Assembly: GCA_945638575.1 (NCBI GenBank)
Contig: CALZDP010000009.1
Coordinates: 1 to 46,592 of the forward strand
DNA: 46,592 nucleotides
Direction: 5' to 3'
DNA from: an uncultured Clostridia bacterium
GTDB taxonomy: Bacteria; Bacillota; Clostridia; Christensenellales; Borkfalkiaceae
Shown here: piece after piece, positions 1-8,316 of the stretch
How positions within the stretch are numbered: the first letter of the stretch is position 1
Layout: each line of letters begins with the position of its first letter
Program-made: the position numbers and the translations under genes
The notes under the pieces: generated by a model
Seen by the model: only the letters and a program-made list of their open reading frames with translations
The model's database searches: none
Told to the model about the DNA's origin: nothing

Positions 1-547
1 CATCTAAATCTGCGTTTGCACATATCCTTCCTGAAAATTCATCACTGATCAGTTGTGCTAAGTTATATTTATAGGGTTTGAAATCCACATAGTCAAAAAA
101 TCCTTGGAATTCCGGATGGCTATAAAGTAAACCGCAATATATCATTTTGCGATTCTTTGACAATTGATAAAACGCATTCACTTCGTCATAAAACAAGGTG
201 GATGCTTTATGGCTATCGTTGACGGGATTGTTTAATTCTTCGACCTGAAGTTTATCATCCTTAAGCAACTTGTGGTAAGGACGCTTGGGGAACATCAGAG
301 GAGAAAGATAGAGAGTGTCTATCACTTTCTGTTGCAGAGCATCCCCGATATGTGGTTTGATGTGCTTCATATCGTGATGAACGACATTGTGTCCGCATAG
401 AAACTCCGCACCTGCCACGAAGGCACAAAACTCCGACACGGAGGGAGAATGAAAAACAGTTTTATCACCTCTGACCGCGCCTATGTCAAGTATTTTGTTT
501 TCATGAACACTTATTTCTGTGTCGAAGAATACTATGCTTTTTGCCAT
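1..547 (-). CDS. DnaQ-like 3'-5' exonuclease domain protein, probable RecQ-type helicase N-terminus (partial)
   Basis: A frame starting at ATG 547-545 stays open for 182 codons and runs off the left edge, so only the N-terminus is seen. Residues 7-11 (FFDTE) give the DxE motif of DEDD exonucleases, and about residues 60-70 (GHNVVHHDM) give the ExoII-type motif. A later segment (PYHKLLKDD, then NNPVNDSHKA and FYDEV) fits the third exonuclease motif. From memory, this arrangement occurs at the start of long RecQ-family ATP-dependent helicases of Firmicutes; no helicase motif lies inside the window, so that part is inference. It begins 22 bp after the stop of the upstream gene and probably shares an operon with it and the XRE gene. 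Its role could be DNA repair or defence. Confidence 0.7.
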   Translation of the reverse strand, partial: MAKSIVFFDTEISVHENKILDIGAVRGDKTVFHSPSVSEFCAFVAGAEFLCGHNVVHHDMKHIKPHIGDALQQKVIDTLYLSPLMFPKRPYHKLLKDDKLQVEELNNPVNDSHKASTLFYDEVNAFYQLSKNRKMIYCGLLYSHPEFQGFFDYVDFKPYKYNLAQLISDEFSGRICANADLD

Positions 548-569
548 ATTGGCCTCCAGATTGTTCTTA

Positions 570-1505
570 TCAAATAATTCTTACAATTGCGTGCAAGTTA
601 TCTATTATAAATTTTTGCGCCTCAATATTGTAAAGTGCAATGCTATACTCACCGTTGCTACTGCTTCTGCGCTCAACGCTAATACCCATTTCGCTACCAA
701 TATCGCTTGGCAATTTATAGTTCTTTGCATCAAGCGAAACCACTTTCAGAATTCCAACGCTCAACAACCACTCTGTAATATCCGTCGCCTTTAATTTCGC
801 TGCACTCGTGCTTGTCTTTAACGCATTTATTCTGTCAGTAATCTGACTTATCATCAAAGGTGTTTCGGAGAATTCAAATTTTGCAAGCTCTGCCTGAGTG
901 ATTTCAAATGGCTCGGAAGGTTTGCGCCTAACCGATGTATCCGAATATGATACGTAAGTTTTAGAGAATTCAATAATTTCCGAAAGATGATTTCTTATGA
1001 AGCGTTGAGCATTCACATCGCAACGAACATAATATTTTGCCCGACCGTTCTCTTTCATTACCTCATCTGTGGTAATACCGAGATTAATTCCTTTTTGTGT
1101 AGGGCGTTTTGTCATCTTATTATCGCTCGTTGCAATTCTCGTCAAATAGCCCTCGTGCAAGAGCCAATTGTTTATCTCGGTTGCGGTAAATTTGTGTGTT
1201 GATCTTAATGCATCGTTTACTCGCTTTGCAAAAGTGCTTATGCCCACTCTCAATGCAGAGCATTCGATTCTTGCGAGAACATCGGGCGTGACGATCCACT
1301 CGTTAGTCTTATACATTTCTGCCAATGCAGACGGATTTTCAATAATTTTAGATAAGATATCCGCTACATATAAAAAGCATTTTGATAGTCTTGGGTTGAG
1401 AGCAACCTCGCCGTCGGGGATAAGTGTGCCGTCAGTAGGATCAATACCAATGGCTAATTTATCAATAAATGATTTTGCGTAAGCAATCTTTTCTATTTCT
1501 GTCAT
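570..1505 (-). CDS. Protein with a tandem winged-helix-like domain, function unknown
   Basis: The protein is 311 aa from the chosen start, ATG 1505-1503, which has an AAGAGAGA-like ribosome site; an upstream in-frame ATG at 1547 overlaps the XRE gene and lacks a site. Two halves resemble each other. One block runs from TATEINNWLLHEGYL to NAQRFIRNHLSEII, and the C-terminal block from KATDITEWLLSVGIL to EAQKFIIDNLHAIV. Both share the 'T-I-WLL--G-L … lysine-rich … A-(Q/R)FI--(N/H)L' pattern, which looks like a nucleic-acid-binding winged helix and resembles C-terminal modules of some helicases from memory. It is soluble with no signal peptide. It lies between a repressor and an exonuclease/helicase gene, so a DNA-metabolism or defence partner is plausible. 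The function is not known to me. Confidence 0.7.
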   Translation of the reverse strand: MTEIEKIAYAKSFIDKLAIGIDPTDGTLIPDGEVALNPRLSKCFLYVADILSKIIENPSALAEMYKTNEWIVTPDVLARIECSALRVGISTFAKRVNDALRSTHKFTATEINNWLLHEGYLTRIATSDNKMTKRPTQKGINLGITTDEVMKENGRAKYYVRCDVNAQRFIRNHLSEIIEFSKTYVSYSDTSVRRKPSEPFEITQAELAKFEFSETPLMISQITDRINALKTSTSAAKLKATDITEWLLSVGILKVVSLDAKNYKLPSDIGSEMGISVERRSSSNGEYSIALYNIEAQKFIIDNLHAIVRII

Positions 1506-1518
1506 GAGGAAATCTCTC

Positions 1519-1728
1519 TTAATTCTCAATATCAGTGATTTCAACAATATCGCTGATATCGCATTTTAAAGCAGTGCAAATACGAACAAGGGTTTCTGTT
1601 GAAACATTTTCATCTTTGTTGAGCTTAGTTAATGTTCCACGACTAATTCCGGCTTGCTCAAGCAAATCCTTCTTTTTCATTTTTCGATCTATTAAAAGCT
1701 TCCATAGTTTGTTGTAACAAATAGCCAT
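1519..1728 (-). CDS. Small XRE/Cro-type helix-turn-helix repressor
   Basis: This is a 69-aa single-domain HTH protein of the YozG-like type common in Firmicutes. The recognition region (KKKDLLEQAGISRGTLTKLNK) is followed by NVSTETLVRICTALKCDISDIVE, the usual ending of Cro/C1 HTH_3-like domains. The start at ATG 1728 has a GAGGTG ribosome site. It heads an apparent minus-strand operon with the tandem-domain protein and the exonuclease, and has its own promoter at 1760-1788. Such proteins usually repress their own operon. The identification is firm at family level; the operator and the regulated set are inferred. Confidence 0.85.
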   Translation of the reverse strand: MAICYNKLWKLLIDRKMKKKDLLEQAGISRGTLTKLNKDENVSTETLVRICTALKCDISDIVEITDIEN

Positions 1729-1759
1729 GTTGCACCTCGAAATATAAATCTTTTATACC

Positions 1760-1788
1760 ATTATACATCATCGCATAAATAATTACAA
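1760..1788 (-). promoter_or_regulatory. Promoter of the XRE operon
   Basis: On the minus strand, TTGTAA (1788-1783) is followed after 17 bp by TATAAT (1765-1760). It points at the XRE gene start at 1728. Confidence 0.6.
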
Positions 1789-1896
1789 GAGATTTTGCTA
1801 TTTTGTTTTGAATTTTTGATTGATTTGTGGTCAAAAAGTCTATTTCCGTGTGAATAATTCCTAAACAATTGATATTTTAGTCCCGTATAAAAGAGA

Positions 1897-1930
1897 TAAT
1901 CCATCACAGACTATTGCCCATGATGGATTT
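1897..1930. repeat. Hairpin repeat A, copy 1 (downstream of the DUF6809-like gene)
   Basis: AATCCATCA pairs with TGATGGATT around a loop of roughly 14 nt. The element lies just after the stop of the minus-strand gene at 1939 and could act as its terminator, though the T tract is weak on that strand. It closely matches the element at 2294-2326 (shared AATCCATCACAGACT and CCATGAT). Confidence 0.55.
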
Positions 1931-1938
1931 CCTTGATT

Positions 1939-2205
1939 TCACTTAATTAAGGTTTCTATCGCTATCTGCATTCCTAACTTGAAGGCATACTCGAAGATGG
2001 CTGCTTCAGCGAGGCTCATGTACTCACTCCAGCAATCGTGGAACTTCTCAAATGTTTCCTTTTGCTCGTCTGTGAAGCTCTTTTCCAAGTTCTCATGATG
2101 TCTTGCCATATAGCCGAGCAGTTCCTTCATCTCCTTGGAGTTTGTTCGGCTGTCCTCTTGCGGTATTATGTTTCCGTGCCATAGTTCTTTTATTGGGTTG
2201 TTCAT
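1939..2205 (-). CDS. Small DUF6809-like protein
   Basis: An 88-aa acidic, mostly helical protein beginning MNNPIKELWHGNI. The start at ATG 2205 has a perfect AGGAGG 8 nt upstream; an in-frame GTG at 2214 overlaps that ribosome site and is less likely. The pattern of a short N-terminal 'ELWHGNI-P' segment, then a coiled helix around EEQKETFEKF-like sequence, then a C-terminal FKLGMQIAIE segment matches what I recall of DUF6809, a small family of unknown function common in Clostridia. There are no membrane segments. It is flanked on both sides by near-identical hairpins, suggesting a small cassette. Confidence 0.65.
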   Translation of the reverse strand: MNNPIKELWHGNIIPQEDSRTNSKEMKELLGYMARHHENLEKSFTDEQKETFEKFHDCWSEYMSLAEAAIFEYAFKLGMQIAIETLIK

Positions 2206-2293
2206 GTGTTGCACCTCCTGTTAGTACAACACACTACCACAGAAAGAGAGAAAAGTCCAGTAAACAAACTGTTAACTCTCGCCACAACGAAAA

Positions 2294-2326
2294 AATCCAT
2301 CACAGACTCTCGTCCATGATAGATTT
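2294..2326. repeat. Hairpin repeat A, copy 2 (upstream of the DUF6809-like gene)
   Basis: An imperfect hairpin, AATCCATCA … TGATAGATT, followed by a T-rich run on the plus strand. It shares AATCCATCACAGACT and CCATGAT with copy 1 at 1897-1930, in the same orientation about 400 bp away. The rest of 2215-2537 holds only this element and the tyrS promoter. Confidence 0.5.
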
Positions 2327-2469
2327 TTCTTATCTTGCCAAAATTCCTTGTATAATGTTTTTAATTTCCGCAGCCGCCGTTTACGCATTGTTTTTGCTTT
2401 TCGGTATTTAAAAATTTGCGTTTTTTATAGTCCTTTTACCGTCGCAAACCGAAAAACCCGAAAAGTTGC

Positions 2470-2498
2470 TTTACAAAAGGCATTTTCAATGGTAAAAT
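2470..2498 (+). promoter_or_regulatory. tyrS promoter
   Basis: TTTACA (2470-2475), a 17-bp spacer, and TATAAT-like TAAAAT (2493-2498), 39 bp before the tyrS start. No T-box leader (no GGTGGNACCGCG-type antiterminator) is visible between it and the gene. Confidence 0.6.
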
Positions 2499-2537
2499 AT
2501 CACTAAAATAAACATTTTTTTATTAAAGAGGCTATTT

Positions 2538-3737
2538 ATGAGCGTTATAGATACTTTAAAAGCACGCGGTTTTTTAAAACAGACCGTCAACGGTGAAGAA
2601 CTTGAAAAACTTCTTGACAGTAAAAAAGTAACATTCTACGTCGGTTTCGACCCTACGGCGGACTCTCTTCATATCGGGCATTATATTCCCATAATGGCAA
2701 TGGCGCATATGCAAAAGGCAGGGCATAGACCTATCTGTCTTTTCGGCGGCGGCACCGCTATGGTCGGAGACCCTACGGGAAGAACGGATATGCGTTCCAT
2801 GCTTTCTAAAGAGCAAATCGCTTCCAACATCGAACATTTTAAGGCGCAAATGTCCCGCTTTTTGGACTTTGATGGGGAAAACTCAGCCATCATGGTTAAC
2901 AATGCCGATTGGCTTTTAAACCTTAATTACGTAGATTTTTTGCGCGATATCGGCGTATGCTTTTCGGTAAACCGTATGCTTACCGCGGAATGTTTTAAAC
3001 AGCGCTTGGAACGTGGCTTAAGTTTTTTGGAATTCAATTACATGCTTATGCAGGGCTACGATTTTTACAGGCTTTACGAAGATTACGGTTGCGTTTTGCA
3101 ACTCGGCGGAGACGACCAGTGGTCTAATATGCTTGCCGGCGAAGATTTGATAAGAAGAAAAACCGGCAAGGAAGCCTATGCCATGACTTGTACGCTGCTG
3201 CTTACAAGCGAAGGTAAAAAGATGGGCAAAACCGCAAAAGGCGCTCTTTGGCTTGACGAAAATAAAACAACCCCTTACGAATTCTATCAATATTTCAGAA
3301 ACGTCGAGGACGCTAAAGTGGAAGAATGTATGAAACTTCTTACCTTTATGGATCTTGACGAAATCGCCGAACTTACCAAATATAAGGACGAAAGAATCAA
3401 CGTTGCCAAAGAAAGGCTTGCCTACGAGGTAACCAAACTTGTTCACGGCGTTGAAAAGGCCGACGAAGCCAGAAAACAAGCACAGGGCGCTTTCGGCGGA
3501 AACCAAGCCGATATGCCTACCGTCGAAGTCGAAAAGACCGACTTTATCCCCGACATAATGGTGTCTGCCGGTATTACCAAATCTAAAGGCGAGGCAAGGA
3601 CTTTGATTTCCGGGGGCGGTGTTTCCGTAAACGACCAAAAAGTTACGGGTTTAACCTTAGACAAGGCGGTTTTAGATAAAGGCGAATTTATCCTTCATAA
3701 GGGCAAAAAGGTTCACGTAAAAGTTATCTTAAAATAA
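2538..3737 (+). CDS. tyrS: Tyrosyl-tRNA synthetase
   Basis: Charges tRNA-Tyr with tyrosine in the cytosol. The class I signature HIGH is at residues 45-48 within [13 protein letters not shown], and the KMSKS-equivalent loop reads KMGKT at 228-232, the usual TyrS variant (K-x-GKT). The tyrosine-site region ([14 protein letters not shown], then QLGGDDQW) is intact. The last 65 residues or so form an S4-type RNA-binding domain ([19 protein letters not shown]). At 399 aa it has the normal TyrS length. It starts at ATG 2538 after a weak GAGG. A dispersed repeat begins right at its stop codon. Confidence 0.97.
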   Translation: MSVIDTLKARGFLKQTVNGEELEKLLDSKKVTFYVGFDPTADSLHIGHYIPIMAMAHMQKAGHRPICLFGGGTAMVGDPTGRTDMRSMLSKEQIASNIEHFKAQMSRFLDFDGENSAIMVNNADWLLNLNYVDFLRDIGVCFSVNRMLTAECFKQRLERGLSFLEFNYMLMQGYDFYRLYEDYGCVLQLGGDDQWSNMLAGEDLIRRKTGKEAYAMTCTLLLTSEGKKMGKTAKGALWLDENKTTPYEFYQYFRNVEDAKVEECMKLLTFMDLDEIAELTKYKDERINVAKERLAYEVTKLVHGVEKADEARKQAQGAFGGNQADMPTVEVEKTDFIPDIMVSAGITKSKGEARTLISGGGVSVNDQKVTGLTLDKAVLDKGEFILHKGKKVHVKVILK

Positions 3738-3760
3738 AAGTCGGTCTATAGGTCGATTAT
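3736..3760 (+). repeat. Dispersed repeat D, copy 1 (type A)
   Basis: Begins in the tyrS stop codon. It reads AAAAGTCGGTCTATAGG then TCGATTAT, one mismatch from the type A consensus, and is followed by the extended tail TCGATGTTTTTT. Confidence 0.85.
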
Positions 3761-3837
3761 TCGATGTTTTTTATCTGCTTAACAGAATATAAATCATCGG
3801 CGAAAGACTAAAAAATCACAATAAACACGGGTAAAAC

Positions 3838-4449
3838 ATGGAAAGTTTCCTTTCGGTTGAAAATAATACCGCCATAGAAACGGTAATAGAACGTTCGCGT
3901 TTTATTACCCATGTTTTTTATGCGGAAACGGAAAGCGTTGCAAGGGGGTATCTTGACGGAATACGCAAAAAGTATTCCGACGCTACCCATAATTGCTACG
4001 CATACGTAACCGATTTCGGCAGGGTAACCAAGTCTTCAGACGACGGCGAACCTTCCGGTACCGCAGGCGTTCCCATTTTAGAAGTCTTAAAAAATAAAAA
4101 ACTTGTTAACCTTTTGGTTGTGGTAACAAGGTATTTCGGCGGTATAAAATTGGGTGCGGGGGGCTTGGTGCGCGCATATTCCGGATCTGCGGCAGACGGC
4201 GTTATGTCGGCGAAAATCAAAGAGTTTTTTATTTGCGACATTTTCACCGCCGAAGTAAAATATGACGAACTAAACCTTTTTAAAAAGGAAATTTTACCCC
4301 TTTGCTTTTTAGTTTTAAACACCGAGTACGGCGAGAGTATAAAACTTACCTTTGCCGTTAAAAAGTCGGGCTATAAGCCGTTTATCGACGGTTTTAATAA
4401 AGTTTTTTACAATAAAACTTTTCAAAAAACAGGGGAAAGTTATTACTAA
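3838..4449 (+). CDS. yigZ: YigZ/IMPACT family protein
   Basis: A 203-aa cytosolic protein of the UPF0029/IMPACT family. The N-terminal domain carries the hallmark run from RSRFITHVFYAET through DATHNCYAYV and DDGEPSGTAGVPIL to VVVTRYFGGIKLGAGGLVRAYS. The C-terminal ferredoxin-fold half (about residues 137-203) is more diverged, as usual. The biochemical role in bacteria is not settled; eukaryotic IMPACT modulates translation control. It is joined directly to recX (stop TAA then ATG with no gap), so the two are translationally linked. Confidence 0.92.
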   Translation: MESFLSVENNTAIETVIERSRFITHVFYAETESVARGYLDGIRKKYSDATHNCYAYVTDFGRVTKSSDDGEPSGTAGVPILEVLKNKKLVNLLVVVTRYFGGIKLGAGGLVRAYSGSAADGVMSAKIKEFFICDIFTAEVKYDELNLFKKEILPLCFLVLNTEYGESIKLTFAVKKSGYKPFIDGFNKVFYNKTFQKTGESYY

Positions 4450-5070
4450 ATGAAGCAAATTACCGATATATTACCCCAAAAAAACGATAAAAAGCGCGCT
4501 AATCTGTATATAGACGGAGTGTTTTATTCGGGGGTGGAAAAAATAGTTTTACTTACCGAAAATCTTCACGTCGGCGATTTTGTCGACGAAAAGAAACTTT
4601 CCGAAATAATCGAGGAATCGGAATATACTTCAGCATTTTCAAAAGCGTCTAACTACATTTTAAAAGGCAGTCATACCGTAAAACAGGTTGCGGGATATCT
4701 TGTTAAAAAGGGTTACGGCGGAAAAATCGCCGCTAAGGTCATAGATAAATTGCAAGTTTACGGCTATCTTGACGACGGTCAGTTTGCGGATAGTTACGTT
4801 GAAATTAAAAGCGCCAAACACGGCAAACGACTGTTGGCGGCAGAACTTAGGCAAAAAGGGATAAAAGAAGAATACGTCGAATCTGCTCTTTTAAAAGTGG
4901 AAAACGAAGACGAAACCGCTTTGTCAATCGCTAAAAAATACCTAAAAAACAAACCGTTGGACATAAAAACCAAGCAAAAATGTTTTCGTTACGTGATGTC
5001 AAAAGGGTTTTCTTACGAAAGCGCAAAATACGCCGTAGATAAACTTTTTACCGACGATATCGACTTTTAA
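4450..5070 (+). CDS. recX: RecX regulator of RecA
   Basis: A 206-aa protein made of repeated three-helix units, the RecX architecture. Recognisable blocks are ASNYILKGSHTVKQVAGYLVKKGY, LQVYGYLDDGQFADSYVE and AAELRQKGIKEEYVESAL, in which the 'YLDD-FA--Y' motif is diagnostic. RecX binds RecA filaments and limits recombinase activity. The gene starts immediately after the yigZ stop; birA follows 22 bp downstream, so yigZ-recX-birA reads as one transcript ending at the terminator at 5832. No recA is present in the window. Confidence 0.92.
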   Translation: MKQITDILPQKNDKKRANLYIDGVFYSGVEKIVLLTENLHVGDFVDEKKLSEIIEESEYTSAFSKASNYILKGSHTVKQVAGYLVKKGYGGKIAAKVIDKLQVYGYLDDGQFADSYVEIKSAKHGKRLLAAELRQKGIKEEYVESALLKVENEDETALSIAKKYLKNKPLDIKTKQKCFRYVMSKGFSYESAKYAVDKLFTDDIDF

Positions 5071-5092
5071 TTGCGCTTAAAAAATTTTAAAA

Positions 5093-5794
5093 ATGAAGAT
5101 AATTTATTTAAACAAAACCAAGTCGACCGAAGATTATATAAAGCGCCGTCTTAAAAAACAGCAAAAACTTCGCGAGGATCTTTTTGTCATAGCCAAAACC
5201 CAAACGGGGGGCAAAGGCACCAAGGGCAGAAGTTTTTCTTCCTTAGAAGGCGGTCTTTATCTTTCCTTTTTGCACTTTCATAACGGTTTGCCTTGTAAGG
5301 AAGGTTTCAATATAAATAAAGCGATTTCGGTAGCGGTGGTAAAAACCCTTGTCGGCTTCGGCATAAATGCGGGCATAAAATGGCCGAACGATATTTATGT
5401 TTCCGGTAAAAAAATTTGCGGTATGCTTATAACAAACTCTTTTGTCGGCGACTATATCGACTATACCGTAACCGGCATAGGCATAAACGTAAACAACGAT
5501 TTACCCGAAGAATTATCTGAAATCGCAACTTCCGTAAAACAGATTTTAGGACGGGAAGCCGACTTAAAAAGCCTGACAGCAACCCTTATATATAACCTTT
5601 TAAATCCGGAAAAAGTCGACCTATACGCCCGTTATTCCGTGGTTTTGGGTAAAACCGTCAAAGTAATGCCCATAGGTAAAGAACCTTATTTTGCCGTTGC
5701 AAAAGAGATTTTGCCCGACGGCAGGCTTCTACTTTGTAACGGCGCAGTTTTAACCGCCGAAGAAGTTTCTTTGCGGTTAAGCGACATTAAGTAG
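5093..5794 (+). CDS. birA: Biotin--[acetyl-CoA-carboxylase] ligase (monofunctional BirA)
   Basis: Attaches biotin to carboxylase carrier domains through biotinyl-AMP. The catalytic core is clear: AKTQTGGKGTKGRSFSS stands for the GRGRxGRxW loop, IKWPNDIYVSGKKICGMLI carries the catalytic KWPND lysine, and TGIGINVNND follows. At 233 aa it consists of catalytic domain plus small C-terminal SH3-like domain and lacks the N-terminal winged helix, so it should not act as a bio-operon repressor. In the GRGRxGRxW loop the final Trp is replaced by Phe (GRSF). Start ATG 5093 has no good ribosome site and probably relies on coupling to recX. Confidence 0.93.
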   Translation: MKIIYLNKTKSTEDYIKRRLKKQQKLREDLFVIAKTQTGGKGTKGRSFSSLEGGLYLSFLHFHNGLPCKEGFNINKAISVAVVKTLVGFGINAGIKWPNDIYVSGKKICGMLITNSFVGDYIDYTVTGIGINVNNDLPEELSEIATSVKQILGREADLKSLTATLIYNLLNPEKVDLYARYSVVLGKTVKVMPIGKEPYFAVAKEILPDGRLLLCNGAVLTAEEVSLRLSDIK

Positions 5795-5831
5795 CGATGC
5801 TCTGCCGACGATAAAACGGTGATTCGGAAAA

Positions 5832-5877
5832 CCCCCTTTTACGCTTGATTTTCAGGCAAAAAAGGGGCTTTTATTTT
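5832..5877 (+). terminator. Rho-independent terminator after birA
   Basis: CCCCTTTT (5833-5840) pairs with AAAAGGGG (5860-5867), followed by CTTTTATTTT. Confidence 0.8.
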
Positions 5878-6003
5878 ACAAAAAACAAAAATCCGCAGCG
5901 CTTAATCTCTGCTAATATCCGACAAAAAGTCAAAATACCGCAATACAAGTTAAATAAATTAGGGTAAATAATAAAAAAATATAAAAAAGTTATCGGGAAA
6001 CTA

Positions 6004-6032
6004 TTGAAAAATTTTTAAAATTACTGTATAAT
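6004..6032 (+). promoter_or_regulatory. Promoter of the EF-G paralogue gene
   Basis: TTGAAA (6004-6009), 17-bp spacer, TATAAT (6027-6032). The transcript would have a leader of about 120 nt. The remainder of the 5795-6159 gap shows nothing else beyond the birA terminator. Confidence 0.75.
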
Positions 6033-6159
6033 GGGAAAGGTACAGTCGGATATTTTGAAAAACAGCGCGCTTTAACGGCGTTTGGCCGATAAAACGCATA
6101 ATTTCGGTTGTATATCGCAAAAAAAGAAAAAAATATTATAGATAGGATGGAACTAATTT

Positions 6160-8220
6160 ATGGGAATTTCTACTTCCAACATCAGAAACATTGCTTTAAT
6201 CGGACATGCCGGTGAAGGTAAAACCACGTTAGCCGAAGCGATTTTGTATAATTGCAAAGCCATAGACCGTCAAGGTAGAGTTGACGACGGAAACACTTGC
6301 TGCGACTTCGATCCCGAAGAAATCGCAAGAAAGACTTCTATATCACTTGCCTGTGCGTACGGCGAATACAAAGGATACAAATTCAACCTTTTGGATGTAC
6401 CGGGATTTTTTGATTTTGAAGGTGAAATGATTCAGGCGCTTACCGTAGCCGACGGCGCAATCGTTGTAACAGGCGCATCCGGCTCCATGACCGTAGGTAC
6501 CGAACTCGCCCTCGATTACTGCATCAAAAACAATATTCCTACCATGATTTTCGTAAGCGGTCTCGATAAAGAAAATACGAACTTCGACGGTACGGTTGAA
6601 GCCATTCGCGCAAAATACCCCAACCTTATCGCGCCTATGTTTATTCCTTACAAGGAATCCGACAAGTTCGCAGGCTGGGTTGACGTTGCAGTCGGCAAGT
6701 TATTCGATTTACAAGGTAACGATAAAGGCGCCGTTCCCGCCTCTTTAAGTTCCGCATACGAAAACACTTTTGCAGAACTTGCGGAAGTTGCTGCCGGTAA
6801 CGATGAAGAACTTATGGAAAAGTTCTTTGAAGAAGGAACCCTTTCCGCCGAAGACGTATTAAAGGGGGTTAAACTGGGCGTAAAAACCTGTTCTTGTATC
6901 CCCGTACTCGGTGGCGCAGGCGCTTCCAACAAGGGCGTATTCAACTTAATGGATAAAATTATCGCAATTTTGCCTTCTCCCGAAGAAGCAGCCGAAAAGG
7001 TTATGTTAAAGGGCGATGACGTCGTTTCCGTTAAGTGCGACAAAAACGGTAAGGTTATTCTTCACGTATTCAAGACCATCGTCGACCCCTTCGTCGGCAG
7101 GCTCAATATGTTTAAAGTTATGAGCGGTACGCTTAATTCCGGATTGGTTTTAAACGACGTTAACAAAGAAAACGACGAAAAGATAAGTTCCATATATTAT
7201 ATTAAAGGTAAAAAGCAGGAAGCGACTTCTACCATCGTTGCAGGCGACATCGGCGCTTTGGCTAAACTTGGCGACGTAACCACCGGCGATACCCTTTCGG
7301 AAGATCCTTCCGTTAAATTCCCCCCGATCGTTACACCCGATCCCGTATATTCCATGGCGGTATTTGCCGCGAAAAAGGGCGACGAAGATAAAGTATTCGG
7401 CGGTTTAAGCAAACTTAAAGACGAAGATATTTCCTTCACGGTTACCAAGAATGCCGAAACCAACGAAATGTTGTTGTCCGGCGTAGGCGAAACTCAACTT
7501 TCCATTCTTTGCAAAAAGTTAAAGAGCAAATTCGGTTGCGAAGCGGTATTAAAAGAACCCCGTATCGCTTATCGTGAAACGGTAAGAAAGACTGCCGAAG
7601 CCGAAGGTAAACATAAAAAGCAGTCCGGCGGCGCAGGTCAGTTCGGCGATTGCTGGGTAAGGTTTGAACCGGGTGCGGAAGACGGCGTTTACGAATTCGT
7701 CGACGCAGTTGTCGGCGGTGCTGTTCCCAGACAGTTTATCCCTGCGGTAGACAAGGGTTTAAGGGAAGCAATTAAGGAAGGTGTTTTGGCAGGCTATCCT
7801 ATGGTTAACCTTAAATGTACGCTTTTCGACGGTAAGTATCACCCAGTTGACTCTAAGGAAATCGCTTTCGTTACCGCGGCAAAACTTGCTTATGCCGAAG
7901 GTATCGCAAAGGCAAGCCCCGTTATTTTGGAACCCATTATGCACCTTGAAGTAACCGTTCCCGATTCCTTCATGGGCGACATCATGGGCGATATGAACAA
8001 ACGTCGCGGAAGAATCCTCGGCACCGACCAAGTCGAAGGCAAGGCTATCGTTTCCGCAGAAGCGCCTCAGTCCGAACTTTCCAAATATGCAACCGACCTT
8101 CGTTCCATGACGCAAGGCAGGGGCAGATTTAAATCGGAATTCGTTCGTTATGAAGAAGTTCCGCCTATGGCACAAGATAAGATTATCAAAGAAGCCAAGG
8201 AAAGAGCGGCTAAAGAATAA
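6160..8220 (+). CDS. Elongation factor G-like GTPase (EF-G2 type)
   Basis: A 686-aa translational GTPase with all EF-G domains: P-loop GHAGEGKTT (residues 15-23), G3 DVPGFFDF, domain IV region (KQSGGAGQFGDCWVRFEP) and a C-terminal domain V (MGDIMGDMNKRRGRILGT). The switch I region (CDFDPEEIARKTSIS) is the form seen in the secondary EF-G-like proteins rather than in canonical EF-G (which has the RGITI motif). The G4 motif, normally NKxD, reads SGLD (133-136), so guanine recognition is altered. The role of this paralogue is uncertain; ribosome-associated translocation or recycling functions have been proposed for relatives. It is transcribed alone from its own promoter and ends at a strong terminator. 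Confidence 0.9.
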   Translation: MGISTSNIRNIALIGHAGEGKTTLAEAILYNCKAIDRQGRVDDGNTCCDFDPEEIARKTSISLACAYGEYKGYKFNLLDVPGFFDFEGEMIQALTVADGAIVVTGASGSMTVGTELALDYCIKNNIPTMIFVSGLDKENTNFDGTVEAIRAKYPNLIAPMFIPYKESDKFAGWVDVAVGKLFDLQGNDKGAVPASLSSAYENTFAELAEVAAGNDEELMEKFFEEGTLSAEDVLKGVKLGVKTCSCIPVLGGAGASNKGVFNLMDKIIAILPSPEEAAEKVMLKGDDVVSVKCDKNGKVILHVFKTIVDPFVGRLNMFKVMSGTLNSGLVLNDVNKENDEKISSIYYIKGKKQEATSTIVAGDIGALAKLGDVTTGDTLSEDPSVKFPPIVTPDPVYSMAVFAAKKGDEDKVFGGLSKLKDEDISFTVTKNAETNEMLLSGVGETQLSILCKKLKSKFGCEAVLKEPRIAYRETVRKTAEAEGKHKKQSGGAGQFGDCWVRFEPGAEDGVYEFVDAVVGGAVPRQFIPAVDKGLREAIKEGVLAGYPMVNLKCTLFDGKYHPVDSKEIAFVTAAKLAYAEGIAKASPVILEPIMHLEVTVPDSFMGDIMGDMNKRRGRILGTDQVEGKAIVSAEAPQSELSKYATDLRSMTQGRGRFKSEFVRYEEVPPMAQDKIIKEAKERAAKE

Positions 8221-8231
8221 TTTCAAAATAA

Positions 8232-8267
8232 AAGCGCACGCATATGTTTTGTGTGCGCTTGATTTTT
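8232..8267 (+). terminator. Rho-independent terminator after the EF-G paralogue
   Basis: AAGCGCAC (8232-8239) pairs with GTGCGCTT (8253-8260), then GATTTTT. Confidence 0.8.
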
Positions 8268-8279
8268 GTAAAACCTTGA

Positions 8280-8304
8280 ATAATCGACCTATAGACCAAC
8301 TTAT
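8280..8304 (-). repeat. Dispersed repeat D, copy 2 (type A)
   Basis: Minus orientation: ATAATCGACCTATAGAC then CAACTTAT. It differs from type A at a few left-arm bases. It lies between the EF-G terminator and the kinase gene. Confidence 0.75.
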
Positions 8305-8316
8305 TTTTGAAAAATT

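Noticed and set aside
2411-2537. T-box riboswitch for tyrS
   Set aside because: No GGTGG-type antiterminator, specifier loop or terminator is present in the short leader; only a promoter is found.
3018-3638. A 206-codon open frame antisense to tyrS
   Set aside because: It lies wholly inside tyrS, has no ribosome site, and its composition mirrors the coding strand's codon bias; tyrS itself is unambiguous.
7759-8226. A 155-codon frame antisense to the EF-G paralogue
   Set aside because: No ribosome site or recognisable domain; a shadow of a clear gene.
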